Positions 21,071 through 33,231 are shown, counted from the first letter of the stretch. The stretch is 64,000 nt of DNA from Tomocerus qinae (GCA_020055645.1 CM034548.1:9734001-9798000); one strand, 5' to 3'. Notes: generated by a model from the sequence alone, not told the origin. Numbers and translations: made by a program.

Positions 21071-23331
21071 CTAGCAATTCAGCTTTGCTGGAAATCTTTG
21101 ACATCGAAGCCATCACATAGTTAACCTCACATGTTTCAGTATTCATATTGCAATAGTGTGCGACACAAACTTTCCATTTCTTTCAGTCCATCTCACTTTC
21201 TACGTTACACCTTCAGTTTCGATAGAATCTGGATAATATATTCGTGAACCAATGTGCACTCTGTCAACTCGAGTATATTTTGAGTCATTCAGTGATTTAT
21301 GAAATAATTGGTAATATCAAACATAAAGTGATTCAAATATAACTAGCAACATTACTCATAATTATCAATCTGTTGTACAAAATAAAGGACGCAGCAGTTA
21401 AATCTTCCTGGAGAAAACGGAATCGGCATTGTCTGTCAAATCTCAGTTCTTCTATATTAATAAGTTTAAAGTTTTCTACTAGTGTGTCTGGTATTTTAAT
21501 ATATCATAGTGAACAATGTTATTCATTCCATTTACGGTGCCTAACTTAATGCCATCATTTTCTAACTTGGGATCTCACACAAACGGCATGGTATGCTTTA
21601 AGGTTAGTTTTTCTAGTATGATACAAAAGGATTTATTTTGTCCCAGTGTTCACTTATTGTCAGCCGCCAGTGTTTGGTTAATCTTTCTATTTTTGTGTCA
21701 ATTCCCTATATCTTTTAATTATCTTCCCATGTTTGGCAAAATATTTCAATTTGCATAAGCCACGTCAATAGTGATGGACACATTCTTTGTTAAAATGCCA
21801 ATTTGTTCAGTACATAATACTTGTGTAATTGATTTCGTACCGTGGTGGCTTGACTGTATGTAGCTTTACTAGAAGCCTAAGTAATTTCCTTGCTTTCCAC
21901 GTATTCTTGCATCATTGTCATGAGAATTCCACCAAAATGTTGAATCCCCTCATTCATTATTCATAATAGTTGTTGCGCCAAAGTGCACTCGTGAAACTGC
22001 ATTATAAATAAGTCGTGATGGTGTATTTGGTGACTTAGAACACTGACTGCTAGCAATTCCTTAAAACATGTTCCACTAAAACACTATAAATGTGTTCTGG
22101 CATCAAAGAAACACAATTTTCTATAATTGTGACATGGGATGGAGAAAGTCCTGTCTTCAACACCTGATTCAATATAGATGACAATTGATTTTCATCATCA
22201 CATTTGCATTTTTACGGCGTAATTCGCACTACCAGCATCCATTAAACCTAATCTTGTTCTGCTAACTGAATTAAACTAAGATTGGGTCTATCGTAGTAGC
22301 TCCCCGTCCTTAAAACGATCATTCTCCTTCCACATTTCAATCTATTTTATGAGCAAAAATTGTTAAGCGTTTATTACTCTTTAGACAAGGTAGGAACGAA
22401 ATGTAAGCCTGGCCATTTTAATGGCTGCAAACTGAAATGGGCAAAGATAAATAGTATCAACCTGGAAAAACGAATGTGGAGGTATTTTATGGTTTTAAGT
22501 CTTATCCAACTATCTCTCCGGTGTGGAAGTAAACTACTAGGCAAGGCGTATTCCGTGTCAGGGTTAGCCTTGTCCGTGTAGTATTTGGGTCTTGGTTAGC
22601 TAATGTGTTAGCCACTGTCTACCTCGAGGAGATTGGTAGATATTAATGTGTATCGTTGTGGGTATCTAATATATCTGCCTTCTGTGAAGATATGTTGCTT
22701 CCTCTTTTCCCAGATGAGAATTGAGGAGAGAGAAAAGTGGGAGGTGTCCATCGTATTCTATCTCTTCTACACATTTAGTTTGTGTACTATACATACTATT
22801 GCATGATGCTCTCTGAAATCTATGGTTTATAACTATACTTAAATTATCTCTATCTACACCCACCTTAATACAAACCCTACAAATGCACCACGGGTACTAT
22901 ATAAAATATGTTATTACATTTACCGCCATCCTTTTACTGGTATATCTTATCCTAATGCTACAGTATTCCATTTTATAGAGAGTATTACGCGAACACAACA
23001 ATTTCAGACCATTTTCAAAAATTTATAACCGAGGAGATGTAAGTACATAAAAACGTAAAGCACCCTACATCCCTACTATAATTTTAATGGCTAAACTAAA
23101 CTCCAAAACATAAATATTATTGGGCATTACAAACAGATATTGCTTAATTATTAGATACCCAACAGTTTTTATTCAATCCTTGGTTTAGCATTAACCAATG
23201 AGGAGGTGGAAGTTACTTTTTGACTTTCTCCGACTTACATGGTGCTTTCTTTATCTAAATACCAATGTGTCTACTTTCATTGAATGTTCCTACAGACTTA
23301 AGACTTTCCCTATTTCTTATAAATATTACAG
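21071..23331. other. AT-rich unique sequence, no gene recognised
   Basis: Long unremarkable AT-rich stretch. A short frame at 22390-22484 with donor-like GGAG|GTATTT was noted but is too short to support. No repeats shared with the rest of the window were seen. Confidence 0.4.
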
Positions 23332-23610
23332 AACGTCAAACGATTCAGTTTTAACTACCCAAAATTGTGTCTGCCAGCACGGTCGACATCATTTTTGCAA
23401 GGTCATGGGCGAAATTTTCAACGATTGCGAGTGCAAACCTTTGATACTTATTATGACATTTGTTTCGCTATGCTACAGCGCACACCAAGGACATCCAGAC
23501 AACTTTTGTCACGAGAGCTTGTGTGTGACAATTGTAACACTCTACATTACGAAACGCTGATGCAATTGAATTTGTTGTACATACATTTCGTAACAACCGT
23601 TGAAAGCTAA
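23332..23610 (+). CDS. Possible terminal exon, 92 codons, unknown product
   Basis: After a pyrimidine-rich stretch ending ATATTACAG (23331), a frame of 92 codons is open to TAA at 23608. Segments include RNFQRLRVQTFDTYYDICFA, RTPRTSRQLLSRELVCDNCN and LHYETLMQLNLLYIHFVTTV. The CDNC pair might belong to a zinc site but no partner cysteines are visible. A second frame over the same DNA is also open for 120 codons from 23198 (VCQHGRHHFC, CECKP), so the choice is uncertain. About a dozen frames this long are expected by chance in 64 kb. Confidence 0.26.
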   Translation, partial: NVKRFSFNYPKLCLPARSTSFLQGHGRNFQRLRVQTFDTYYDICFAMLQRTPRTSRQLLSRELVCDNCNTLHYETLMQLNLLYIHFVTTVES

Positions 23611-23669
23611 TTTTTCTCCTCGTAATTTTCTCATAGCAATAAATGTACCTAATAACTTTATTTAAAAGA

Positions 23670-23912
23670 CTAGCTGCAGACCTAGCACAATGTGCTAAAA
23701 AATGTTGAAATAAGTAAATTTCTAGCCGCTGGGTATTAGTCCGAATTTCATAGTGATTAATTTTTGATGCATAATTTTTGATGCATAACCTTTTTGAAAT
23801 TAAAAAGCAGGATTGGTAGCCTTTATATAGTTAATACAAAACGATACCAGCAAACATAACGACCCATATACCTACAAATTTCCATGCGCATGTCCCACTT
23901 CGTGTTTATCTA
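23670..23912 (-). mobile_element. Helitron-like non-autonomous element, copy A
   Basis: The 3' end, read on the minus strand, is the hairpin TAGCACATTGTGCTA followed by GGTCTGCAG, then CTAG and then T. This is the layout of a Helitron 3' terminus (hairpin, short spacer, CTRR, insertion before T). The body matches copy B at 51828-52072 (opposite orientation), sharing TGTTGAAAT-A/C-AGTAAATTTCTAG, CCGAATTTCATAG and the palindrome CATGCGCATG near the far end. A 17-bp direct duplication (TAATTTTTGATGCATAA) lies in the middle. No coding capacity. Confidence 0.55.
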
Positions 23913-24600
23913 ATAATAAAAATTGAATGGAAATGATTAGCGAAGCAGGACATTTTGTAATATAATGCGTATTAGTTAGCATTTCTAAACTTCTAATCCT
24001 AATTGGTTCTGCTGTGTCGACAAACTTATTTAGCATTTTGTAGTAGAGCTGGTGCTACTTTTTATTGCCCCTGGATTCCTTTGTGCCAATATGCCAGTTT
24101 GAAAATATCTTTATTGTATAATTAAATAACAGTACTGGGAACTGTTGTATTTGTGAACGGAAATACAATCTTTTATTTAACACGTAAATGATATGACTTA
24201 TACATAGACAGCTAACGATAAAGTAAAGACAAATGAATTGAGATGAGCAAAAACTGCAGTTCAACTCACAAGGCTAATAAACGCCCATAAGTCACTGCAA
24301 GGTTAAGATCTGACTACGTGCAGATCTGAGCTTGCATATTTACACTACATTGCACTGAACTGTATGTATATATTTATAGTTACTGAATATAAATATACTA
24401 CAGGAACCACTAGTATAAAATAAGTATATTAAATATATAATATGAAATAAATGACAGATAATGTATAATATGCATTAATAACAGCCAATAACAGGGCAGA
24501 TCTGTGAATTGAGTGTGAGAAGCTTTACTTGTACATTGTATTATTGGCTGTAAGTTGTGATAGTTGTGAATCTATATTTACTATTTTTTTCTTTTTCCAG
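23913..24600. other. AT-rich unique sequence
   Basis: Nothing recognised; several short TA-rich runs (24370-24480). It would be intron if the acceptor at 24600 is real. Confidence 0.4.
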
Positions 24601-24914
24601 CTGGTAAAAAACTCCAAGAACAATAGGGCACAGTGTCCATTAGTGGAGGGAAGTCTCCAAATGGAATATATAGCCGTCGGCTTTTCTTGCACAATGTGCA
24701 CTTTGTCGTTGGATTTTCATACTCCGGGTCGGATAATGTGTATTGTGAACTGTGGGACTTATTCCCAGACTTTCGGAATTATCAATTCTAACACAAAAGT
24801 TATTGTTGTGGATTTTCGTCACGCTCATATTCTTACACTTTTTTATCTGTTCTCACTGTTCTTTTCATTTACGACATCAGGCCATACTGTGTGGACGTTC
24901 ACTGTTTTGAATAG
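24601..24914 (+). CDS. Possible internal exon with the best acceptor in the window
   Basis: A 20-base pyrimidine tract ending TTTTTCCAG (24600) is followed by a 104-codon open stretch that reaches AATAG|GTATGT, a strong donor, at 24915. The peptide starts LVKNSKNNRAQCPLVEGSLQ, has a cysteine cluster (FSCTMCTLSLDF, MCIVNCGTYSQ) and becomes hydrophobic near the end. The Cys spacing suggests nothing specific. The minus strand is also open over part of it. If real, the neighbouring exons lie far away, since none joins within a few kb. No family is recognised. Confidence 0.3.
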
Positions 24915-26339
24915 GTATGTTTCAGATTTAAGACCGCATGCTGCAGCTTAAAGAATGAAAAACCTTTTATTTTGATGCCCTAATACATATAATAATATAA
25001 TACTCAATGGTCGGAACTCGGGCGGGATTGCCTGCCTGGGACGAAGTGAAATTCTTACGATCCTTTTTCCTCAACAGTTCTTAATATTTACTGGCTATAA
25101 TCATAATATATTGCAGTGCAGTATACTATTTCTGTTTTCTTGGAAATGCCCGTCTTAAAATTGATAGTCTTCACTTGTAGTGATACTTTGTGTATTAATG
25201 GCCTACACCACAAGTGCACATTTCGACTGGTGCAGTAAAAACCATATAAATGGAAAAAATAAAACAATAAAACATCTGATTAACGACTGAAGTTGATTTT
25301 GTGAGGGGGCGAATGTTGGACTATTTTCATAACTTAATATATGGTATGTCAAGACATAATTTTTACGATTTGACTTTTGCTTGTTTAGTTTATTGCATAT
25401 AAAAATTACTCTGCTCTTGCAATTGGGTGTTATTTGGAAATTGGAAAGAGGTCCTTAAAGTTAGACAAAGTGTGACTAGTTGTGGTCGACCGGTAGTAAT
25501 AGGTAGGTTATATTTTTGTACACAATTAGGAATCCTACTCTTTTTGGTGGGCACCTGAAAGTATTTTCATTTCGTAGGCTGAGGCAGATCGTTACTAATG
25601 GGTCAATACTATAAGATTGTAACGTAAAAAGTGACGTTGGGGATTTTAACGGCTGTAACTGCACATGTATTATTGAATGTGATTGGGAGTTAGATTTAGA
25701 TTATTCTGGTTTTGTAATAAATATCGCTGTGCCCCCATATCCTTGTAAAATGTAGCGGAATGACATGCACATATGTGACTTTGATGAGACTATTCTGGTT
25801 TTCTAATAAATTCAGGCACGTAACATTAGCCAGAATTCCAAGTGCATAGATTCATGCAACAATGATGTTTTTATGGTCGGAAATGTTTTGTGCGTCTTCT
25901 CATAAAATACGTGATATATATTGGGTGTGTATGTAAGTTAGGTTGGCGTAAGTTAGCGTGGAGAATAAATGTTTTCTTGAGAATCATACGGATCCGATGG
26001 GGTTGACAGAACTAGTGGTCGAATGTTGACATTATTGTAAGAGGAGATGGACGATATCTAAACAGTAAGACATTTCCAAGTTGGTGAGTGTGTATAGCAG
26101 GTATTTTGCCAATACTTTGTCGGATTGGTCCCAAAAGCATTGAGTAGGTAACTAAAATGTGTGTGTATATAGCTGAGAGTCATAAAACGTACATGTCTTT
26201 ACCACAAACCGTCCATATAGCAACTGGAGCACAGAGTAGTCGGTGATAGTAGTTGGTAGTAAATATTATGTGGACAATGTGGAGGAGGAGACGCAGGAGA
26301 GTTAAGACGTATGTATAGATACATACATACGTATGGCAG
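24915..26339. other. AT-rich unique sequence
   Basis: No repeats or convincing frames. G-skewed in 26080-26290 (gtgtgtatatagctgag, agtagttggtag). Confidence 0.4.
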
Positions 26340-26536
26340 GAGCTATTGGAAACATATATTAATTCAGAACGGAAGGTCTACAAAAGAACACTTTATACAT
26401 ATTATAAGTGTACAAAGAAAGAAAGAGGTCTGGAAATTTCCTATTTTTCCGGTGTACATAGTCTGTTGGCAGCATGGAAGACATTTGCAAACTGGAAAAG
26501 GCTTGATGTGCTGCGAGATGTAAAGGGTTTATTAGG
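26340..26536 (+). CDS. Possible internal exon ending at a GTGAGC donor
   Basis: The frame is open from about 26319. An acceptor-like ATGGCAG precedes GAG at 26340, though its pyrimidine tract is poor. Sixty-five codons follow, including ELLETYINSERKVYKRTLYT, YYKCTKKERGLEISYFSGVH and WKTFANWKRLDVLRDVKGLL. The frame reaches TTAGG|GTGAGC, a near-ideal donor, at 26537. A phase-compatible continuation exists after TTGTGCAG at about 26729 (first residues NNDSSEARESNIIWN, then a stop), which would make a short terminal exon. The charged, aromatic-rich peptide looks genuine but matches no family I recognise. Confidence 0.3.
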
Positions 26537-27219
26537 GTGAGCATAAAAGGTCATTTTAGTAGCAGGGATATCTACAACATGAAAAGACGAAAGAATAATT
26601 GGCAATAAAGTGCCCTCGTTGAAAGACTGACTCTCTCTCTCTCGACGTGCCCCTTTCATATCCCTGCACCCTTCGTCCTTTTTGTTTTCTCTGAAAATAA
26701 AACGGGGGAAAGACACTTGTGCAGAAACAATGACAGTAGTGAGGCGAGAGAGTCCAATATTATTTGGAACCTGATTCTGAATTTAAGAAAAGAGAATTGA
26801 TTAGGTGGATAACTTCGGTTCGCTTTAGTAGACTCACAATCGGAGGCCATATGCATTATCTCTTTGAGGAGAAAGTCCTGAGTGACTGTGACTCCCTTTC
26901 TCACCAGTCGATGTGGCAGATAGTTCGGGAGATTTCTCTCTCTCTCTAGGTAACTATTGTGAGGGAATGGGAAGTTAGACAATGCTAAGGAAAATCCGCT
27001 TTTCGCCACAGGTTGGACTATTCAATCAGAAAAGACAGCCGAAAAAGAGCAAGAGTCTCCGAGTTTCTCTTTCCCTTGCTTTCTATTCCCCACTTTTATT
27101 TTCACTTCATCCGCAATGAAGACTCGACTAGAAAAATGTTTCATTTTCTGTTTTCCCCGTAACGATGAGAGGAAATGGGTTGTTCGAGTCCTATCACGTC
27201 CGCTTTCCTTTTCCATCAT
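26537..27219. other. Segment with open frames on both strands, unresolved
   Basis: Between 26441 and 27225 both strands have frames of 60-117 codons with varied composition. They include a plus-strand one from 26764 (LEPDSEFKKRELIRWITSVR) and a minus-strand one from 27009 (KEIMHMASDCESTKANRSYP). They overlap each other, so at most one can be right at any point, and none has both splice sites. CT runs lie at 26631-26643 and 26935-26948. Confidence 0.25.
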
Positions 27220-27560
27220 CTTCAACCAAGCTTCGTTTTATTGCATGCTTAACTGCTTCCAATCAACTATGCAAATACCCTATCCTTATTTCTACCCTTT
27301 AATACAACTAGATATTTACTCTATACTCACTCCTCCTCCTTCAACCTTTATAAATCATCATCCACCAGTTTGTAATGTTTCTAATAATACGCATATCCCT
27401 TCCCTCAACCCCGCTCAATCTTCCTTTTCTCATCACTACTATCACTAATAGAAATACGTAAATATCTATATCATTCCCTATACTCCTACCTCCCTATAAC
27501 TCCCAACAGAAGCACCGGCTTTATTAACTTATGTGTCTCTATTCATTGCTTAACAATTCT
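27220..27560 (-). other. C-skewed (G-depleted) block
   Basis: G-poor plus strand with cactcctcctcc and cattcccta motifs. The 110-codon plus-strand frame across it is of low complexity and is attributed to the skew. Confidence 0.5.
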
Positions 27561-29160
27561 TCTTTGCATGCATTCAGCATACGTACCTATTACCGTCAGA
27601 CGTGATCAATGACTATAAATAAATACTAGCTTCATGTCCTTCTACTAACTCCAGTTATTTACAATTGATTTATCAAAATTCTATCTCAGAATAAGGCCAA
27701 AAGTTCAAGGTAATTATCTGCTATTTTAAACGACAATGTCGTTTAGTCTTCCCATTCATAAATCTCTTTCTTGACGTAATGTAACCGTCAGTGTTATTTT
27801 TTACATCTACCTCATTCAAACATTGAAATATTAGAACCAAGGAAAGTATTTAACTTTGTTTTGCTGCAGCATTTTTTGCAAAATTTTCATCACAGTTGGC
27901 GTCATTATTAAAATTAATTTGTATTTACTAGAATTATTAAAGCAAATTTGGAGTATCAGAGTTTCATTAGAATCTATTACGTTGAAAGACTAACAGCAAT
28001 AGCTTTACCAGAAAATAAATTTGCAATATTGGGGTTTTTAAACAGAATTCCTATTAGAGTTGGCAGCTGAACAATTCTCGATCCACGCCAAGTGTAAGAA
28101 AGCTTTTCATCAAAGCAAATATTTACTCTGCAAATTAATAATTGATTTGAAACCCAATAGTCGTTTTGCAAATTACATAATACTAAGCGCCAGTTTTATT
28201 ATCTGAGACTATTTATCCTAATGCAATTACACTACAGCCGCTGCTTATCACGTTTTTAGACATTAAACGTGACTGCAATAAAGAGAAAGCGATTTCCATC
28301 GCTAATATTTCCGATTACAGCGCTACAAATTCATTTGCCTAAAATAATTGAAAAATACGTTTTCTGCATCGCTCATTTGTCAAGGAGGTAAATATTATTT
28401 GTGCAAATATAGGTACAGATATAGCGTTTTCCTTCTCCATGATTGTTTGTAGAAAAGAGCGTTCCTACTTAGTTCAGAACCTGTCTGTTCAGATGCAGAT
28501 ATTTTATTTACATTAAGAGTGCGTCAGGCGAGATACGAGCAATAGTAAAGTTATATCACATTATATGGTAATGTAATGGGAATTTCAATTTCCCTGGTAG
28601 GAACTGCTTACTTCCGCCGTTTTGGTTGTCTCTCGTATTTTTGGAGTAGAAAGATTTAGACGAAACATGTTTTAATTTTTGGTACTCCACTCCACATGCA
28701 TTAGCAAAACATATACAAGCGCTCCTCAAACACTTCACGTCATAATCGGGCTCATTTAAGTTCGACTGACAATAAATCCTAGCTCAGCCTAGGCTCTTCA
28801 CATTTACTAGGAACTTTATAATAACAGCCAACTACCACTCCTCTTCTTCCCTGATCCAAATCCCTACGAACTTTCCATGTATACTAATGTCAATAGTATT
28901 TCTCGTAGATAAATTCTAAAGTATTACCTAACAGCTTCACAAATTATAAAGAAACTCTTCTTAGAGAGATAAGCCACCCTATCTGGATTGTAGGAGATCA
29001 AAATGTGATTTTCATATAGTAGATCCTATCTGTCGCTGAATTATTTGTATTACTAATAATATTGTGGGATTTATTTATGAATAAAAATTAGGTTTGAATG
29101 TAAAATATTTCTCTTTGTTCCCTAGTTGTGATTTACACGGGGATATATTACGTCGTAGTT
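27561..29160. other. AT-rich unique sequence with one palindrome
   Basis: Contains a 19-bp perfect palindrome at 27727-27745 (TAAACGACA, one base, TGTCGTTTA). Otherwise no repeat, RNA or splice-supported frame was seen. Confidence 0.45.
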
Positions 29161-29990
29161 CATTAGCAGTGTAATTTGGTGTGACTTTTTAACTGAAATA
29201 CTGAAGTAGTACAGTTTTGAGTTAGTGAAAGTGGTTGTGAAAATATTCCTGTTTCTGAAAGGAAATGGGTAAAGTTAGTGAAAACATGGGTGGATCATTA
29301 TTCAAATGAATATAGGCCTGGTGTATTAAAATGCATGAATGGTCGGCTTTGAGTGAGTAAATTATATTAATCTATTGCTAGGAGCTCATTGTCCGTGAGG
29401 TCTCATCTCGAGTTTAGAACTACAGGGTTGGGTATACTAGGTGGGTATCCACTTATGTAGAAGCGACTATTTATAGAATGTGTATCGAGGGAACTTTGGG
29501 CTTTGTGTGATCCATTGTTTGGTTTTAAAAAGCCGAGAGAAAGCCAGTGTTGTATGACAAGATTGGTATGTGGGTGACTGGTTTGAGTTAGTATTGTGTG
29601 TAGTGTAGTAGTAGTAAGTAGTAGTAGTACCTATACATAGGAAGTAGTAGGAAGGAATGAGGCTGATGATGTAGAATAGAGTAAGACGTTTGCATTCGAA
29701 ATCGATAGTAGTGGAGAATCGGTTTAGTAAATATTTATTTTGCTGAGTATGTAAGGAAAAGTAGAGATACACGAAGACAGTTTGGTATATAAATGGAGAC
29801 AGTTGCTTTGCTCTGTGGTGGGTGTCCGTGGAGCATTAGAGTATATGTACATTAGTCTGAGCAGAGCTATCACGTCGCTCTGTATATGGAAACAAGTGAA
29901 ATGAAGTTAAGAGACGTAGGAAATCTAGAGGAAATAGTAGTAAGATTGGCTCCTTCTGTGTATTTAGGGTGCATACGGAGACTTGCAGAG
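29161..29990 (+). other. G-skewed block with GTA runs
   Basis: Strong plus-strand C depletion with gtagtagtaagtagtagtag near 29600. No coding frame other than skew-driven minus-strand ones. Confidence 0.5.
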
Positions 29991-30239
29991 GAGGAAGTGT
30001 ACGTCTCCTGCTAACGACTGAAGACGATAGGGGCGAGAGAGAGAAAGCTAGGCAGTCTGTCTCTGCACGGAGAAAGTAGAGACCAGAAAGGAGAGAAAAG
30101 GACAGGGAAAACTAAGGAGTTCGGTTCACGAGTATTTTCTTGGCCATTAAGCGTCAAACGAAAACGATGCTCGCTCCGTTGCACTTGATTCTCTAAGTTT
30201 CGCTTAACGTAGATTTCATGCTCTCTCATTGTCATTTGG

Positions 30240-30545
30240 TGTCTAGCTCATCTCATCTTCATCACTCACACTTTCTCTGCTCCGACATACATACCTACCA
30301 CCACTCTCAACAATCCATACCATTCTTGTCCCAAATCCAACTTGTCTTTATTTCTACTTTTGACGCCACTACTCCAAAAAACTAACAATATCTCCTATCC
30401 CTTCACTATATTAATTATTACACTCTCTAAATGTATCTCCAATTTATACAAGCATATCATCTTATTTCCCTATTTCTTTGTACTATGCATTAGATACACT
30501 TACTTTCACTCCAATTTGCCTTTTCTTATTTTCTAACCGAGTGAC
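30240..30545 (-). other. C-skewed (G-depleted) block
   Basis: About 300 bp in which G nearly vanishes from the plus strand (ctttctctgctcc, catacctaccacc). It follows the G-type block at 29161-29990. The sequence from 30545 to 30830 is AT-rich and unremarkable. Confidence 0.55.
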
Positions 30546-30829
30546 TGACTATACAACACAAATTGTTAAGCAAACATATTTATCAAATTACTGTATACCT
30601 AAGTAAGTAATCAAATATTACGATTCCTACCATACTATCTCGCTACTCTTGATTTGCAATAAATACGCCAAAGTATCTCTAACATTCTTTATTGCTTGTT
30701 TAAATAACTCTTGAAATATCACTTATATTTTGATACAGTTATGAAATCTAAAATTTATAAAATTAATCAAATAAATTGATTTTTGTTTGGTGACTTTATT
30801 TAAATTTTTACTAAGTGTTTACATTGAGA

Positions 30830-31670
30830 GAAGAGACTTTGTTTGAAGCAACCACTGTCTATAGTACACGGAGTGAAGGATTGGCAAACAGGAAAAGATA
30901 ACTATTGAGACTAGAAGTTGCCGAAATAATTTTGTGATTGGAATGCTAGTACTGTTGAGCTCCAAGTTGAGTCTCTTTGGGGTTGCTATTTGTTTGCTCA
31001 TCAAATATGTGACGTATTGGTGTAGTAGGTATGAAAAGATGTTTGTAGGGATTGGTCATCTGGTTTCTTGATTTAATGGAGAAACTAATAATGCGATAGA
31101 TGTTTTGTGGAATCCCTTGGGATTTGTGCCGTAAAGCCATACGGTAGAGAAAAGAATGTAAGAGATAGAATGTGTGGAGGAATCGGAGTGTTATTATTGA
31201 AGTGATTCTAGGAAGGATGAGTTTCTCTTGCTGACGTTTAGTTGAGATGTGGGGTATATATTGTATGGGTGGATAGAGTTTTAGGTAGGTTGTTGTTTGA
31301 GTGGTGTAGTGGTAATGATTCTTTGGTTATGTGAGAAATAGGGATCTTAAATACATTGATTTATCGGAAGAAAGTGTAATTGGGGAGAGTGGAGTATAAG
31401 CATTGGGGTTTGATGGACATTTCCGTGTTGGGTGGTTGTTGAGTGTGTGGGGCAGTGTGGCTGATGTTTGGGTGAGTGAGGAGAAGCGTAACAAGAAGTC
31501 TCACTCACCCCACTCAGTGCACAATTAGTGTGAAAGAGCGGAGTAAGCAAGAGAATGAGAGTGGCTGTGACGAGACGAGGTCCGGGTAGGATGGATGAGC
31601 AGAGAGCCACAGATTGGCAGGCCACTAACGAAGGAAACAACAAACAACGTTGGGCAAAGGAAAAAGAAAT
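30830..31670 (+). other. G-skewed (C-depleted) block
   Basis: The line 31381-31440 has G25 and C4. The motifs gtgtgg, gagtgag and gttgagtg dominate. Minus-strand open frames of 63-98 codons here are His/Ser/Thr-rich and are explained by the skew. Confidence 0.6.
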
Positions 31671-31675
31671 ACATC

Positions 31676-31858
31676 CTAAAAATCAGAAATGGTCGGGTCC
31701 GTGCCAACAGATCCAACGAGACGTTTGTTTATGACGGAGCTAATGTTTAGCAATCGAAACAGCACCCATACTATACTATTGTGATCGATACACATTTTTT
31801 GTGACTTGGCTTTCTCTCTGACAAGTCTTTCTTCAGGAGGAGATATCTCTACACACAC
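31676..31858 (-). CDS. Possible C-terminal exon, unknown product
   Basis: A minus-strand frame of 60 codons sits in a balanced-composition island between two G-skewed blocks. It reads SPPEERLVREKAKSQKMCID then IVWVLFRLLNISSVINKRLV and ends GSVGTDPTISDF before TAG. The composition is unlike the skew-driven frames next to it. There is no good acceptor, only a purine-rich GTGTGTAGAG upstream, and an internal ATG (MCIDHNS) could be a start. No family is recognised. Confidence 0.2.
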   Translation of the reverse strand: MCVEISPPEERLVREKAKSQKMCIDHNSIVWVLFRLLNISSVINKRLVGSVGTDPTISDF

Positions 31859-31869
31859 TCTCTCTCACA

Positions 31870-32540
31870 TATGTATATATCTATACTTGGAAGTAGTGAC
31901 TGACTGACACTCGGCATTCCTAGTTATTTATATGTAATAGAGCAGATAGTTGGTTAGGTAAACGATACATTAGGGTGAGTTGTGAGTTCACAGCTGGAGA
32001 AGGATGTCTAAGTGTGTGTAGTATGTAGATAGTTATTGTTAGGTAGTCCTACTATGTAGTGAGTGAGTGTGTGTGTATTCCGAGTGTATAGTCGTCTTCG
32101 TCGTCGTCAGTGAAAGTGTATTTTGTATTGTAGTTGAAGAAAGTGGATGGTTTGGTAGAGTCAAGAAAGACTCCGACTAGATTAACGTTGCCAAGCATTT
32201 TGACAAAGGGATTAAAACCATGTTGCCGATCTTGGCATGCCTCACTGCCCCTCTGCTTCCTTGACTGACTTCTTCTCTATATATGCTTTCTCCGCACTTA
32301 CTCCCTCAACTCCTTTGGTCTTATGACTTCTCTTCTTACTCTATCAATCCAAACACTACACTGGAATATCATGCTCCAACATTTCTTCATCATTCCTTCA
32401 CTCAATCGCATCGGTTACACTCCACTGTATTCAATACTTCTCTCTTTTCCGACTCCCGAACTACCTACTACAAATACAGCTCTACAATACTATATTTAAT
32501 AGTACCACTACAAATCAAGTTTCAATCTTTTCTCATAAAA
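31870..32540. other. G-skewed then C-skewed block pair
   Basis: 31870-32170 is C-poor on the plus strand (gtgagtgagtgtgtgtg) and 32240-32540 is G-poor (ctccctcaactcc). The switch occurs within about 70 bp. The 92-codon plus-strand frame in the second half is skew-driven. Confidence 0.55.
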
Positions 32541-32599
32541 GATATACTACATAGTATATAGTATACTATTTTTATTATTGCACTTAAAAGCAGAGAAGC

Positions 32600-33009
32600 A
32601 TAATAAATATAATAATATATTTATGTATTTATATAATAATAATAATAATAATGTAGTATATATTTAGTGGTTAGTTATGTGCGTGTTACTTACATTTAGT
32701 ATTATTATTATTATATATTTTGAGTTAGAGTCCGTCATGAACATGAATTTGTGTAATATCAAGGAATTGCAATATATACATAGTTCGCAGTTATTGTTCG
32801 TAGGTATTGGGAATTGTATTTTGTTTTATTAGTCGGGAATGACTTCCTTTTGCTTTTGTAGGGAGTGTATTAGTGAAGCGCCGTTTGTGCGACTATAATA
32901 ACAAATGAGAGTGTGGCGTTTGAATGTTTCTCTTGTAAAGTGTATCCAATCCACACTCATTGCCCTTGCCATTGTGTTTCACTGCACAATCTCCTCGTTC
33001 ACATTCTAG
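32600..33009. other. (TAA)n run and unique sequence before a candidate exon
   Basis: A (TAA)n microsatellite occupies about 32632-32652. The rest is AT-rich, ending in a pyrimidine-rich stretch (ctcctcgttcacattctag) that forms an acceptor at 33009. Confidence 0.5.
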
Positions 33010-33188
33010 CAAATCTATAATCTTTCGCATGGATTGATTTGGCTGATGCAGTCGTTGACTGGGTTGGAAGGAAGGAACTCTCAGTTGGATTCAGAACAAA
33101 TCACGAACGAACTGGTTGGATCCTCGGCTCACAATCAGTCAGTCAGCTTCACTTCAGATTCAGATAGCGCTAAGATTTCAGATATTCG
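33010..33188 (+). CDS. Possible internal exon, Ser/Asp-rich, unknown product
   Basis: A good acceptor (pyrimidine-rich, CATTCTAG to 33009) is followed by 59 open codons, including LSHGLIWLMQSLTGLEGRNS, QLDSEQITNELVGSSAHNQS and SFTSDSDSAKISDIR. A donor-like ATTCG|GTGCGT lies at 33189. The acidic, serine-rich tail would suit a disordered or phosphorylated segment. Base composition is balanced, unlike the flanking skew blocks. The codon phase at the end is 2. It lies 27 kb upstream of the other good plus-strand candidate (60119-60207); whether they belong together cannot be told. Confidence 0.33.
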
Positions 33189-33204
33189 GTGCGTATTTGT
33201 ATTG

Positions 33205-33231
33205 TTAGCGGAGAGAGAAAGAGAGAGAGGG
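33205..33231 (+). repeat. GA-rich microsatellite
   Basis: A GAGAGAAAGAGAGAGAGGG purine run just downstream of the candidate donor. Similar GA/CT runs occur about ten times in the window. Confidence 0.8.

Noticed and set aside
26764-27009. Opposing frames on both strands, each protein-like
   Set aside because: Mutually overlapping, neither with two splice sites; cannot choose one.
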